From Isoetes taiwanensis (Eukaryota > Streptophyta > Lycopodiopsida > Isoetales > Isoetaceae): 64,000 nucleotides of DNA. Position numbers and translations under genes: made by a program. Positions within the stretch are counted from its first letter, which is position 1, and every line of letters begins with the position of its first letter. The DNA is taken from positions 6,591,563-6,655,562 of the forward strand of contig JAJEKV010000014.1 in NCBI GenBank assembly GCA_021234155.1, in the 5' to 3' direction. The notes under the pieces are model-generated. The model worked only from the letters and a program-made list of their open reading frames with translations. It did not search any database and was not told where the DNA came from. Below are positions 46,240-59,192 of this stretch, in pieces.

Positions 46240-47930
46240 CGGAGTCTATAGTATGCCTTCACCCAACGATATCTCAACTTGAGACAAAGAAGATGGATGG
46301 AGTTCCTGGAGGAGTACGATTTTGACATCGTGTACAAGCCAAACAAGCTCAATGTGGTTTGCGGATGGGCTCTCAAGGCACTCTTTGACGATGAGAGTCC
46401 ATTGCAATGTCATATCTACACTCACCAGTGAGTTTGGTAAATGATAGAAGAGACATTGCCAATGGACCGAGACTTTAAGGAAGCATGGGCAAGCCTCTCT
46501 AAGGAAGCAAGAACGGACAAAGAGAGGGAAACCTTCAAGCATTTTAAGAAGGAAGGTTAACCTATTGTACCATAAGAACAAATTGTGCATACCAGAGTCA
46601 TCCGGAGTCAGGAAGTTGATACTCCATGACACGCACAATAGCCCAATATCCGACCACGCAGGTTTCATAAAAACCCACTTCAAGATAAGAAGTAGCTACT
46701 ACTGACCTGGCATGAAGAAGCAAATAGTCAAGTACATTCGAGAATATCAGCTATGTCAGCAGATGAAGGCAGAACAACTTCAAATTCCAGGACCGTTAGA
46801 GCCATTGCCAGTGCCAAATGCTAAATGGGAAGTAATAAGCATGGACTTCATAACAGGACTCCTAAGAACTATAAGGGGCAAGTATGCCTTAATAGTAGTA
46901 GTCGACAAGTTGTCAAAAATGGCGCATTTTGTGCCATGCAGAACCACAGATACGGCATTGGATATCGTTGTTCACAAAAGAAATATTTCGACTTCATGGG
47001 ATTTTGACTTCAAAGATAGGGATTTGAAGTTCATGAGTGCATTTTGACAAGAGCTCTTCACCACCATCCAGACGAAGTTGTTGATGAGCACGTCATATCA
47101 CTCTCAGACGGATGGGCAGACGGAGCGTACGAATCGGATACTTGAAGATATATTGAGGAATTACATCTGGAACAAGCAACCAAAGTGAGACGATTACATT
47201 CACTTGGTGGAGTTTGCATACAATAGCACGAAGCAGGAGTCATCTCAAATGTTACCGTTGATGATCAACTATGGCTACCAATGCTTGACCCCAGGCACTT
47301 GGTACAATCCCGTGTCCGAGGTAGAAGTATCCCAGCAGATGCTAGCCGACATGCAACAGTTGGTAGAGGAAGTGCGAGGATATCTTCTAGTAGCAAGGAG
47401 CCGGCAGAAGAGCGTAGCCGATAAGCACATAATAGTAAGGGAATTCCAAGTAGGGGATAACGTGTGACTGAAGACAAGGTCAAACAAGCGAAGCTCCGCG
47501 TTGGAAATTGCAAGAAGCTTGCTCCAAAGTGGGTTAGGCCATTCAGGATAATCAAAAGAGTAGGTAATCAATTCTACAAGTTGGACCTGCCAGCACACCT
47601 CAAAATCTATAGGGTCTTCCACGTACATCTCTTGAAGAGGCACACTCCTAATTCAGAGCAGGTCTGGAGACAACAGTTACTGGAAATGACAGACGATCAA
47701 CTCGAGATTGTCCCAGAGGTTCTTCTTGACAGATCCTACAAGAAGACAAGAAGATCCCAATTTCTCCAATACCCAGTGAAGTGGGCACACTTACCTGCAC
47801 AAGATGCTACGTGGGTACTATAATCAGATTTGGAGAAGCAGTACCTCCAATTCATGGAGCAATACAAAGATTGACTCATCACCAAAGTAATCGACACCAA
47901 ACTAATAGGTGAGTGGGAGGTAGATTAAGA
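46240..47930 (+). pseudogene. G3 RNase H end, integrase and chromodomain
   Basis: RNase H end is [20 protein letters not shown]. Integrase follows with YIREYQLCQQMKAEQ, ISMDFITGLLRTIRGKYALI, VVVDKLSKMAHFVPCRTTD and QTERTNRILEDILRN. The tail has LPAHLKIYRVFHVHLLKRH and the chromodomain QFLQYPVKWAHLPAQDATWV. Stops near 47045, 47190 and 47465 and frameshifts break it. Around the second Asp the sequence is altered (FKDRDLKFMSAF). Confidence 0.85.
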
Positions 47931-48599
47931 AGTCTACTTTCGCCACAACGGAAGTAGACGAAATTGAGAGATATGAGGTCATATAGTCATGCATTGATAG
48001 GAAAGCACCTCTAGTCGATGCCTACTATGGCGAGGATGCCATCCTCCATGCCAAGGGCAACAAAAGGTGTAGGCATTAGTGATCATCCTAGCATTATAGG
48101 GCGTTGTCTCCATGGCCACGATGGAAGAAACATCCTCTTCCTACGCCGGGAGATTAGCCTTGCATCCATATAGTTAATTAAGCGTAATTAAATGGGCGGT
48201 TCCTAATAACCAACTTTATAATAATAAATGTGTACTAACGTAGTGTTGGACCTGCAGGCCAATAGAAGGATCTAAGTGGCAGGAAGTCGCGCACTACGAA
48301 GACTTGCAACACATTTTTTTATCATAATATGTTGCAAGAAGATGGAATGGACCTTTAAATTATAAAATTTTAAAAACTTTGTGAATATTAAGTATAAAAA
48401 GTTATAAAAGTTTTGTGGATATTAAATGTTAAGTTAAGGATTGAGAAATTACCTTACTATAATAAATTATGAAATAAAAAGATGTGATCATAATAATTAA
48501 CTTAAATATTACCTCGAGATAATTGTTGGAAGTGCATAATGCATTGTAGGGACCATGCAAGTTTTCAAGGAGGGACAACATCAATTTAAGGTGGGTAGA

Positions 48600-50107
48600 T
48601 TGTGATGTTCCAGCATAATATACGGCATGAATACATATATTATACGGCTACGTCACTCGTACATGTCGCCTTGACGACATGTACTTGGAAACCATAAAGG
48701 GTTGCGCCTTAGAGAACTTCCTAGGTTGCACATATCTTTACGTGTGCATTTAAACCATTTGCCACGTGGCAAAACCCCACATGCCCTTTTAGCCCTAACC
48801 CTAAAAGGTCATGTAAAAGGAGCAAACGGGAAAACCCTAAACCTTTTCCATTTTCGCATTTCAGCTTCCTTGAGCCATTTTGGCCAAGCCAAGCTGCTAT
48901 TTCGCATTGCCAGACACTGCCAAGCCAGTTTTTCTCAACACATCTCCAAGATTTGATAGCCTTAGCCTTCAACAGAAGGATGGACGCACTCCAAGGAGCT
49001 GGAGCAAGGCAAGATTCAGGTAAATCGCAATTCTGTTGTGTAATCCTGACTTTTAGTCCGGCAATGAGCTGTTTAGCATGTTAGTTTAGCCTTAGAGGCC
49101 TTATAGACTCTGAGATCACAAGCCCTAACAAAGGAACCGAACCATGTATGTTTAGATAGGTAGATTAGATGTTATTCTATATTTCAGTTCTATGGATGAT
49201 GATGTTCTACTCTGTGCGCACTCCTGTATATTGGGAAGGGGGTAGAGATCCTGAAAGACTCAGTAGTTGATCTATCTAGATAGCCTTATTAAATCCCAAT
49301 TAATGCGGCCTGTGCATAAGAGCCCGCCTGGCTGTGGGTGGTGGGGCTAGACTGGTAGATAAGGAGGACATGTCCAATTACAGATTGATCCCTCTGGTGT
49401 GTAAAACCTACTAGGGATCTTAGCGGGCTAGGGCTAATGCCTTGCCACTGCGTGTGGGCAAGGCATGGGCTCGACACCTCATGGGTGATGTGTCACCTTC
49501 AATGAGGTTCAAATCAGACAGACAGTGGCCCTCTGCCACCTGTGATGGGCATGCATACCTCTGGAGGGAGTGATCTCTTCCTGCCTCATCGAGACTGGGG
49601 AGATGTAACCCAGGAGTAGCCCCCTTGGCTATGCACCCGACATGCTACGGTTAAGTCCCAAGATTTATCAGCCTATTCTGCAAAGTATGCACAGCAGGGG
49701 CGGATGGAGAGGACTACCCAACATCTATGTTCATGTGCCAGACCAATTCAGTTGCCATGAACTCTATCTGCAATGACTCCGGAGACCCAGGCCGTCAGTC
49801 CATTCCCCTTAAGTTTGAACCTTGGGTAGGATTTCTTCCATGCTGATGTTATTAATGTTCTTACAGATGTATTATATGGCGAGCCACCCTTCGAGGTGGA
49901 GTTATGTGTATCTGATGTCATGTGCTCATGTTACTTACGCTTCCACAGCTAGGACGATCCTGAGGGGAGAGGGGGCATTCTTCCCCATTAATTTCTTGTT
50001 AAGGGATTGGTGTCAGGTGGATGGCCTCTATCAGCTTGGTTGCCAGCGGGATGAACTCCGACTTCTGATACGATGGGAGCATCGTAGATGAAGTAGGGGA
50101 CGTCACA
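48600..50107 (+). repeat. G3 3' LTR
   Basis: It starts TGTGATGTTCCAG and ends GGGGACGTCACA, 1508 bp. It carries the family marker TACGATGGGAGCATCGTA and lacks the MITE. Confidence 0.9.
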
Positions 50108-50989
50108 TATATACGTCCCAATACATATGTTCCTCTTAGTTCTAGCTTTTATCGCTCTTAATAAAGTTTCAAGCATAAACACTCTAACATCCAATAGATC
50201 TTGGTCTGAAATGTCCACAACTTGCAATCACACTTTGTCAATAATAGAAATTGGCGTGTCTACTGAATTTGAGATAACTTACTAGATTACGCAAGAATAT
50301 GTTCGCTCCTTTTAAATACCCTCTCACAAATTTGTGCATAAACGAACATATGGCAAGGCCATAAGAATGACCATCATTTGAAGAGGCCTTCTCGAAATTT
50401 TCATAAGATCTGAGGTTGTGAAGCTGAAATTATCGTGTCCAAGCGATTCAAAAAACCTACATTTAAAGTTTGATGTGATTATATGACAACAACAAAATGC
50501 AATGAGCAAACACTAACCTCTCAATATGTCTGCTTCCATCATGCATGCCCATGCTATTAGAGTGATATATTCCTAGTTTATATTTATGCGGGAGACATGC
50601 ACAATTTACGATCAGAAAACAGGCCCAATAAATTCCATCACAAGCATGAACAAACATGTACTGGCACTTATTTAGATTCACGTGTTTCCTTATTGTTTTG
50701 TAACTATTTGTGTCCTTGAACAATGTCGAGTGCAAAAGAGGTCAAAGAAATGAAAAAGATGACTCACTCCTTGCAATATCAAGTAATATTCCATGTACCT
50801 GCAAACATATGCACATGATGGCAAAAATCCTGATGTGATCACAAATCCGATGAAGGTATCAACTTGAGAAAAGAAGGATTAATCGATCATTAAACCATTG
50901 CATATCAGCTTTCAAAATTTCAACATCAATAGAGCTAATCATGACAGTTTCATTTTCACTCAGCAATACTTTCAAATGTGTATGTGGCT
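50108..50989. other. No gene recognised
   Basis: AT-rich sequence between G3 and the next Gypsy element; short frames only. Confidence 0.55.
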
Positions 50990-51162
50990 CTTGAACTTTC
51001 TAGCTAGAGACCAAGGTTCAAATCCATGTGAGGACAAGCTCGGATGAGCTGATATCAGGTCATGTTATCAGCCATAAATATTTTAAGCAATGGTTTCATT
51101 TAAGTCACTTGTTGGTTGTGAATCACACCCCCGAGCTAGTATTTTGTTCTAATACCGTAACA
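50990..51162 (-). repeat. Gyp4 3' LTR remnant
   Basis: About 173 bp match the outer end of the 5' LTR (TTCTTGAACTTTCTAGCTAG, then GGTTCAAATCC) and end ...ATACCGTAACA. The rest of the LTR is deleted on the left. Confidence 0.8.
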
Positions 51163-51176
51163 ATCCTTCCCTTTCC
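51163..51176 (-). promoter_or_regulatory. Gyp4 polypurine tract
   Basis: The minus strand reads GGAAAGGGAAGGAT directly against the LTR remnant, the expected place for the plus-strand primer. Confidence 0.8.
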
Positions 51177-51539
51177 GTGATTGCACGTCCTCGTCAATCT
51201 TAAGAAAAATTGCTCATCTCAATTCGTTTAGAGATGGCCTCAAGTCAATCTGAGGATTTTCATCTCAATTTTAGGAAAAATTGCTCATCTCAATTCGTTT
51301 AGAGATGGCCTCAAGTCAATCTGAGGACTTTCATCTCAATTCATTTAGAAATGGCCCCAAGTCAATCTGAGGTCTTGAGCTCAACTCGTGTAAAGATTTT
51401 TGAGCCTTAGGCAATTAAGCCCGACCAACGTATATCATTCTTTAGATATTCCACGCTGGAATTCCCTTGGTTGTCATAACCAGACAAATAATATTTGTTG
51501 CAACAAGTTATATATCATGTAATTGAAATAATTTGCAAA

Positions 51540-51984
51540 TTAATCATGTCTCAAAGTCAGTTCATACTCATCCAGAAGTTCTTGATACTCTTTAAGTTGG
51601 TCCTTGGAGTACCATACTGCATCAGAAGGTGGATGAAACTTAAACTTTACTAGATACCTTCGATAAGAAGATCGAGGTGTCTCTTTGTCTTGATGTGTAA
51701 GAATCTTCTCAGGTTCTAGTATCTCTTCATCTCCTTTAATGAGCGGCGGATCCGGATAGTTCATCTTCTGCAAAACATGAGAAATTTCACCTCCCTTGAA
51801 GGGTTTTTAGTACTACAACATTAAAGACTGGATGAAGGTTAAGCCATTTCCCATATAGACGAAGGCGATAAGCATTCTCACCTACTCTGTTTTCAATTTG
51901 AAATGGTCCATAATACTTGGGTGCCAATTTCACATACCTTGTACCCATTTTTCGGAGTCTCTTTTTGGGAAGATGTATCCACAC
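51540..51984 (-). pseudogene. Gyp4 integrase C-terminus and chromodomain
   Basis: MGTRYVKLAPKYYGPFQIEN and LNLHPVFNVVVLK are typical of the Gypsy integrase C-terminal region. After a frame break, ILEPEKILTHQDKETPRSSY followed by YLVKFKFHPPSDAVWYSKDQ is a diverged chromodomain with YLVK and a Trp in the expected places. Confidence 0.75.
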
Positions 51985-52003
51985 CCATTGTCCTTGTTTG
52001 TAT

Positions 52004-52780
52004 TCAATTTTCTCCGCTTCTTTGCCAGTTTGGATAGCATAGCCTGCTGATTGCTGAGAATGCGAACTTGACTTCCTTCAAAATGTCCGTAAAGTCATGA
52101 GTGACTGCATCTGAAGCGGGAACTTCACCTCCAATCTTTGTGATAGGTGAATCTAAACCACATCTATAGACAATCTCAAACGGAGTTTTCTGCGTTACCG
52201 AATGGACGGTATTGTTATATGCAAACTCTAGCATATATAGATAATCCTCCCACTTAGTTTTCCTTTCTGCTACATAAGCCCGTAACATATCTTCGATAGT
52301 TCTGTTAACAACTTCTGTTTGGCCATCTGTTTGAGGATGATAGGCTGTAGAAAACTTCAAAGAGGTGCCCAAATTCTTCATAAGTTCTGACCAAAATTTG
52401 CTACGGAATATTGGATCCCTATCTGTGATAATTGCATCCGGCAATCCATGTATCCGAAATATCTCCTTCAAAAAAAGTTTGCTCACCTGAGGAGTTGTCA
52501 TGGTGGACTTACAAGGAATAAAATGAGCTTGTTTAGACAGCCTGTCCACAACTGTCCATATCTGATTGTTCTTATGAGAAGAATTTGGGAAACCCTGGAT
52601 GAAATCCATAGTAATGTGCTTCCATGGGGCTTCTGGTATTGGTAAGGGTTGTAACAATCCAGCCGGTTTACTTGTTGAAGCTTTAACTTGTTGACAAATT
52701 GTACAAGCTTCTACATATCTTTTGACATCCCTTACCAGTTTAGGCCTTGAACTCCTCGATGACTTGAATAAGGAGGTTCA
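52004..52780 (-). pseudogene. Gyp4 integrase core
   Basis: The core has HITMDFIQGFPNSSHKNNQI, VVDRLSKQAHFIPCKS, IITDRDPIFRSKFW and YHPQTDGQTEVVNRTIEDML, so all three acidic catalytic residues (D, D, E) are kept. The zinc-binding region upstream is broken near 52740. Confidence 0.88.
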
Positions 52781-54356
52781 TGACATTCTTGCATCATTTT
52801 CTGTCTATATGTCTGTGTAACACATAAGCGATTTCCGTATAAAAGGGAACCATTGTGCAACTTGTATTCCCCAAGAGGATCTCGACCTTCTTTTTCTAAT
52901 AGATTGAATGGCACTGCAAAAGAAGGATCATTTCTATAATGCAATTTCATTGGATCTAAGTCAATGATTCTGACAATAGACATTGCATGTGTAAACACCC
53001 GGCTTAAGGCATCAGCAACCTTATTCTCCTTCCCTGGTTTATACTCCAGCTGCATACCCTCAAAGTCTTTAATGGTATCAATGAGTTTCAACTGGCATGC
53101 ATTTATGATATCCTGAGTTTGAATATGCCTTAAACTTTGCTGATCAAATCGGGCTATGAATTTACTCTCCATCAAATAATGTCTCCATTTCTTTAATGCG
53201 TGTACTAAAGCAATCAACCCTGCTCAGAAGGCTTTAACATACGACTAATGTAAGCCAATGGGTGTCCATCTTGCATAAGCACTGCACCAATAGCACTACT
53301 GCTTGCATCTGAGCACACTATAAATGGTTTATTCCAATCAGAAAGAGCTAATACAGGCTCAGTTGCCATCTTGTGCTTAAGATTTTGAAATGCTTTTTCT
53401 GCATCATCATTCCACTGAAACGGTATAACCTTTTTCAGAAATCTGTTCAATGGAAGAGTTATTTTCGCAAAATCCTTCACAAATCGGCGATAATAACTGC
53501 ATAATTGCACAAAGGAGCGCAATTCTTTGACATTGTCAGGTCGAGGCCAATTAAGAATAGCCTTTACCTTATCTGGATCCATTCTAATTCCTTCTTTGGA
53601 TACAATGTGTCCAAGATACCCAACTTCTTGCATAAAGAAACGACTTTTGGATTCATTAATAAATAGCTGATTTTGTCTGAGAAGATTAAAAACTTGCTGA
53701 AGATGTTTCTTATGCTCCTCTACGGATCGACTGTAGACAAGAATGTCATCAAAGAAGACAACAACACATTTTCCCAGTACAAGTGCTAAAACTCTCCCCA
53801 TCAATCGGCAAAAAGTTGCTGGTGCGTTAGTGAGTCCAAATGGCATCATTCTGAATTCATAATGTCCAAAAGTGGTTCTGAAAGCTGTTTTTACAATATC
53901 TGACTCCTTGATTCTGATTTGATGATAGCCTAACTTTAGATCTATTTTGCTAAATATGCAGGCACCTCGTAGTTCATCAAACAAATCATCTGCTCTAGGA
54001 ACTAGAAATTTATCTTTGATTGTCAGTTTGTTAAGAGCCATGTAATCTATGCATATCCTATATCCCTTGTCCTTCTTTTTGATCAGGATAACAGGGACTC
54101 CAAAAGGAGAACTGCTTGGCTGAATCAATTGTCACATCTCCCTTATTTGTTTTTCCAGCTCTAGCTTCTCAAAATGACTTACTCTGTAGGGTGCTCTATT
54201 TGGAGGCTTTGCATCTGGGTATAAATGAATAGCATGATCCTCTGGACGAGGTGGAGGAAGGTCCAAGGTCTTCTCATCCTTAAACAGATCATCAAATTGT
54301 TTAAGAAAATCGTACAATTCAGGAGGAGTTTGAAATGGAGGATCAGAGTCCCTCAA
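52781..54356 (-). pseudogene. Gyp4 reverse transcriptase and RNase H
   Basis: RT motifs are [60 protein letters not shown] and VVFFDDILVYSRSVEEHKKH (FFDD). RNase H follows as FIVCSDASSSAIGAVLMQDG and, after a stop near 53214, MIALVHALKKWRHYLMESKF up to ADALSRV. A stop also separates the N-terminal part (FEKLELEKQIREM) from SSSPFG. Confidence 0.9.
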
Positions 54357-54389
54357 ATAAATGAAATATGACTCAGCATCACTTTGTAT

Positions 54390-54997
54390 TCAAGTCTTTG
54401 CTTCAGAATATGATAGCAAAGGTTCACATTCATTTACACATTCAGCTTTTAGAATTATTGGCTGCCCATTAACAAACATTTTATTGGTCCTGTGGCGATA
54501 GTTGGGTTGTACATCATACTGGGTTCGCCATCCTATTCCCAGAATTACATCTACTATTCCCAGATCAGCTACTAAGAGTGCCCTGCACTCAGAGTAAGTC
54601 TCCATTTGCAATGGCGCAATAACAAATTTGTCACAGCTGCCTTCTGACCCTTTAAGCCCTTGTACTACAGAAAGTTGAGCTTGCAATTTGTAAATTGGCA
54701 ACTTCAACTCATTTACCACATCCATAGAGATAAAATCATGAGTGCTCCATCATCTAGCAGAACAACAACCTCTTGATCTGCGATTTTACCTCTGAGCTTA
54801 AACAACCATGAGGATGGGACTGCTGCAGCACTTAGTGTCTTCATGTATGCAATTTGCAACCGGCCTTTTTCCTGTTCCGAAGCCACTGTTTTCAATCGTC
54901 CTCTTTCTTCACCTGCTTGGGATGTTTCAGGCCTATCCTCCAAATTATGAGCTTGTGCAGTAGGGCGTTCCTTAGGAGCAGGTTCCTTGAACTGCAC
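54390..54997 (-). pseudogene. Gyp4 protease region
   Basis: A protease-like segment reads VVVLLDDGALMIL where Gypsy proteases have D-S/T-G; here the middle residue is D. After a frame break it continues VVNELKLPIYKLQAQLSVVQ and GIVDVILGIGWRTQYDVQPN, the usual downstream pattern with ILGIGW. Confidence 0.75.
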
Positions 54998-55002
54998 TTT
55001 TC

Positions 55003-56039
55003 TTATCGGCTTTTCGGGAACAACTTTGTTCTTTGGGCAATTTGTCTGATAGTGCGGACCACCACATATATAGCAACCAGTTCTTGGTCCCTTGGGAACT
55101 GTGTTCCCCTTCGAGGTCTCTTTTCATCTCGTCCTCTTCTACCCTTGTTATCTTTTTTGTTATCATACTTTTCTCTTTTCATTCTCTTTTGCTCTCTCGA
55201 TGGTGTTCCTTTCCATACCACCAATCTTCTAGCTTTGGGATTAAGTTTCATCTCAGCAGCTCCTGCTTTTCGGATTGCATCTGCCATATCCACTGGTTCT
55301 AAAAGATCCAACTCTGCAAAGATTTCCTCTGCAATCCATTTACATATTTTCGCAAAAGTTTAGCTTCACTGAGATTGCGAACTTGGGACCCTAAGTGATT
55401 AAACTTCAGGTTATAATCAGCTATAGATTCTCCTTCTTCCTGTTTGATTTGGTCCCATTCTTTCTAGAGGATTCTATAATAGTTGGCAGGCAAATAATTT
55501 GCTTCAAAAGCATGCTTGAACTCAAACCATAAACTAATCTGAGGTTCCATCTATCTCCTTCCTTGCCACCAAACCTGCGCTTGATCATCAAGGTAAGTGT
55601 CCATGTCTTGTAACTTTTCTTGTTCAGACGCCTTGACACGTTCAAAGAATTTCTCCCAAATACCCAAGAAACTGATAACCTGTATTGGTTTCACGCCGGA
55701 ACCCCCTTTGAAGTAAGGCATATCTACCTTTTCAAGCCACTTATACAATATATCTTTCTTGGGGTTATTTTCAGCATCAGCAGAAACATCAAAATCTTGA
55801 ACATGAGGTGGAGGAGGAATTTCAGGCGGAGGACCACTTGGCAGAGGAGGTGGCACAGAGTCATTCATGGCGGTATTTGTTTGCGCAAGATCGGGCAAGA
55901 ATTGGTATGCAATTGCTAGATGCTCTAATTGTCTCTGGTAATCAGCATGGCTAGCTGGCGGAGGAAGGGCCACAAAGCCAGTGTTATGCATAGCTTGCAT
56001 ATAATCGCTTTCAGAGATATTGAAGCGATTAGCAGCCAT
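55003..56039 (-). pseudogene. Gyp4 gag with one zinc knuckle
   Basis: The start is MAANRFNISESDYMQAMHNT. A Pro-rich segment (PPPLPSGPPPEIPPPPHVQD) follows, then the capsid region VDMPYFKGGSGVKPIQVISF and YLDDQAQVWWQGRR. After frame breaks there is a basic segment and the knuckle CYICGGPHYQTNC. Frameshifts occur near 55550 and 55320. Confidence 0.85.
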
Positions 56040-56072
56040 AGCTCATGAATTTATTACTCAAGACCAAACCTT

Positions 56073-56084
56073 GCTCTGATACCA
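56073..56084 (-). promoter_or_regulatory. Gyp4 primer-binding site
   Basis: The minus strand reads TGGTATCAGAGC, 2 bp after the LTR end. Confidence 0.9.
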
Positions 56085-56086
56085 AT

Positions 56087-56634
56087 TGATACGACCTCTT
56101 CTAGATCTCGGATAAATCACCTGTAAAGAAACAACGAGCTAAAAGACAATCCAGTTAGTAGGAGAAACTTGATCCACCCAACCGGATTCACCAGGAAATC
56201 TTTATCCTGGAGCAGGAAATCTTTATCCCACTCAGACCAACAAGCTGGGCTATGGAGATTTGGAAGTAGAAAGGGAAATCAATAGAGGAAGAAAGATAGG
56301 GCTTTGGCGGTGATTCTTCCTCCTCGTCCCCCTACGTATGTTCTTTTATAGTCTCTTGAAAGGTCATTAAAGATAATTTGCCTTTTTGGCCTTTGCCTTT
56401 TTAGAAAAGCAATTTTCTTTTTCTTATTAAGTCTAAGGTTGGTGCCTTGGTTAGGTTCTTGAACTTTCTAGCTAGAGACCGAGGTTCAAATCCATGTGAG
56501 AACAAGTTCGGATGGGCTGATATCAGGTTCCGTTATCAGCCATAAATATTTTAAGGAGCCAATGGTTTCATTTAAGTCACTTGTTGGTTGTGAATCACAC
56601 CTCCGAGCTAGTATTTTGTTCTAATACTGTAACA
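56087..56634 (-). repeat. Gyp4 5' LTR
   Basis: On the minus strand it starts TGTTACAGTATTAGAACAAA and ends GAAGAGGTCGTATCA, 548 bp. It includes a GGTTCAAATCC segment resembling an RNA polymerase III B box, also kept in the 3' LTR remnant. Confidence 0.85.
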
Positions 56635-57802
56635 CTATCACTTAGTATTTCCAGTTAGTTCTGGTACACTTTGGACATATCCTTAAGGAAAATTGGCTTA
56701 TTAACTATTTTTAGTATGCAGTCATCTTGATTCCAAATAGAAAAAAAAACTGCCCATATATTCCTGCAGCAATTTTCTCACCAAAAAATCGACATTACTT
56801 TTGGCCATGCTGGACCACAATGCAATTTGAAAATTTGAAAAGAAAAAACCATTCTAAGAACTCCAGTAATCCAGGCCTAAAAACTGTTGCCTTTTGAAGG
56901 TTCATTTTTTGGAGAATCCCTCCTGGCTCAGTCGATGTAGGGATCTCGAGCAACTTAGCCGACTACAGCAGGGATGAACCTATAGCTATAGTTGTAGCCA
57001 AACCTTGTTTCTCTTCTATTATATTATGTACAAATTGTGCACAAAAGCAATGCAATGCAATGTGGTATCTTGCAGTCTCATATTTGATCGAGGTATCATT
57101 AGGAGTTGGATTTCCTTGATCTCAAATTTCTGCAAATCTACAAACACTAAGTCAGTCGACCTGCGACAACATCGAAAAACATTAGTTTGGTTCTTGTGGT
57201 GTCACTCAAATACCAAAAGCCAAAAGCCATATCCCAGACATGATATGTTTACAATTGGGGCTGCAACGGGTTTTGCAGTGTCTGCAGAACAAATCCAATA
57301 TCAATAAAGTCGGCAAACAAGGTTACAAATGATAATGTTTACTTCAAATGGTGTGGCAAACATGGAATATGATACTAATGATTGCATTCTGCTATGACAA
57401 CTGGCAACAATTTACCCTCCCATTTCAGACCGTCCACAATATAGACAACCTTCATCATCCTCCTCTTCTACCTCAGCAACCATTGGAAGCGCGGGATCTA
57501 AATGAGTGTCATGGCCAATACATTCAAAAAAAATCTCAAACCTTTGCATTCGAGGTTGCAGCTCCTACAGTAAGGCTTCACGTGCCCTTAGTTCAATTTC
57601 ATTTCTGCTAGTTCCTTGTTTAATTGACTCAACCCAGGCAACATTGTACCATTTAGCTCTTCATCCTTCAGTTCACTTACAACCCGAACATCCTCTGCTA
57701 CTTTTGGTTTTGCTGTCATGATTGACTGCCACCTGTGCAAATCAGCTCTAATTTCTATTGCTTTTTCTCATGGACGCTGCCAATGTGGCATGACGTAAAA
57801 AT
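56635..57802. other. No gene recognised
   Basis: Sequence to the right of Gyp4; short frames only. GGCATGACGTAAAAATA directly before the next microsatellite has weak resemblance to the LINE 3' tail. Confidence 0.5.
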
Positions 57803-57939
<137 letters not shown>

Positions 57940-58059
57940 TGACACCACTCTTTCTATCCTCACTTGCTTACAATCGTTGCTTGCATCTATCAAACCTAAT
58001 TGATGTTGAACCCAACCATTTCTTCACAAGTCTTTCATAGTCTGCAATACAAAACACTC

Positions 58060-59080
58060 CATATATGTCAGCCTCCTAAGATTAGCCATATACTGATAGA
58101 AGACCACAATCACAAATCACACAACACAAGCTACTACCACATAGACAACACATAGTAGCAATACCATTGACAACACAACACCCTCCATCACACCACAGTA
58201 GTATAACATACACATGAATCACATGCTACCATTGTCACCACTACTGACAGGACAACACCCTACACCACTTTACCCAACACAAAGTGGTTTCACCATTGGC
58301 AGTGCAATACCCTACACCACACCACAATGGTACACATCTCACACTACACACTACATGATACCATTGACACCATAATGGGCAACACAACATGCTATACCAC
58401 ATCACACAACTCAAACTAGCAACACTAGGGGCAGCCCAACACTCTGCACCACACCACACACCACACACCAGACAACACACGACACTGCATGCACCACACA
58501 CTATATGATACCATTGTCACTATAATTGGCAATTGAACATGCTATACCACGTCACACAACTCAAACTAGCAACACTAGGGGCAGCCCAATGCTCTGCACC
58601 ATACCACACACCACGCACCAGACAACACACTGCACACTGCATACATCTCACACCAGACTATACACCACACAACACACCACATATACCACACAACATAGGA
58701 TGCACTATCACCACTGTTGGTGGCACAATAACCTATACCACATCACAGTGGTACACTACACCTCACTTGCTACCATTGTCACTCCACATATGCCACACAC
58801 CACAATCTAGCAGTGCTATTACCACCATTAGTAGCACAACACCCCACTCCACCATGACAGAGGCACACCACACCACAAATGCTAGCATCATTCTCACCAC
58901 TAGACCATAAACAACATGCCAACAACTTACCACTCACCATACCACATATACCTCATCTATATTGTGGTAGCCATTGTATAGAATGTCATGCCCTACAGTA
59001 GCACAGAACACATGCGTAGATGATATCGCATTCCACTACCATAGTGGCACAACATGACAATACAACCAACATGAGAAATA
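58060..59080. repeat. ACCACA-rich low-complexity block with a 150 bp duplication
   Basis: The strand is strongly biased to A, C and T with many ACCACACC and ACAACACA runs. A unit of about 120 bp is repeated at 58361 and 58511 and shares CACACAACTCAAACTAGCAA and CACTAGGGGCAGCCCAA. No coding gene is likely. Confidence 0.85.
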
Positions 59081-59192
59081 AACCTAAACTATGCTGCAAA
59101 ATAGTAGTAGACATACTTGATTCTTGTACTAGATTTGAGGTTACATTTTCTGTGTTGACATAAACAATCTAGGTCAAGCTTGAGATTCTTTT

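Larger units (their letters stand above)
46234..50107 (+). mobile_element. Gypsy element G3, 5'-truncated
   Basis: It starts within RNase H right after the G2 LTR, continues through integrase and chromodomain and ends with a complete LTR (48600-50107). It is the same family as G2 and is similar over its whole length. Confidence 0.9.
50990..56634 (-). mobile_element. Second Gypsy family (here called Gyp4), minus strand
   Basis: From right to left: 5' LTR, primer site, gag with one zinc knuckle, protease, RT, RNase H, integrase, chromodomain, polypurine tract and a truncated 3' LTR. LTRs and proteins differ clearly from the E1/G1-G3 family. Multiple frameshifts and stops are present. Confidence 0.9.
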
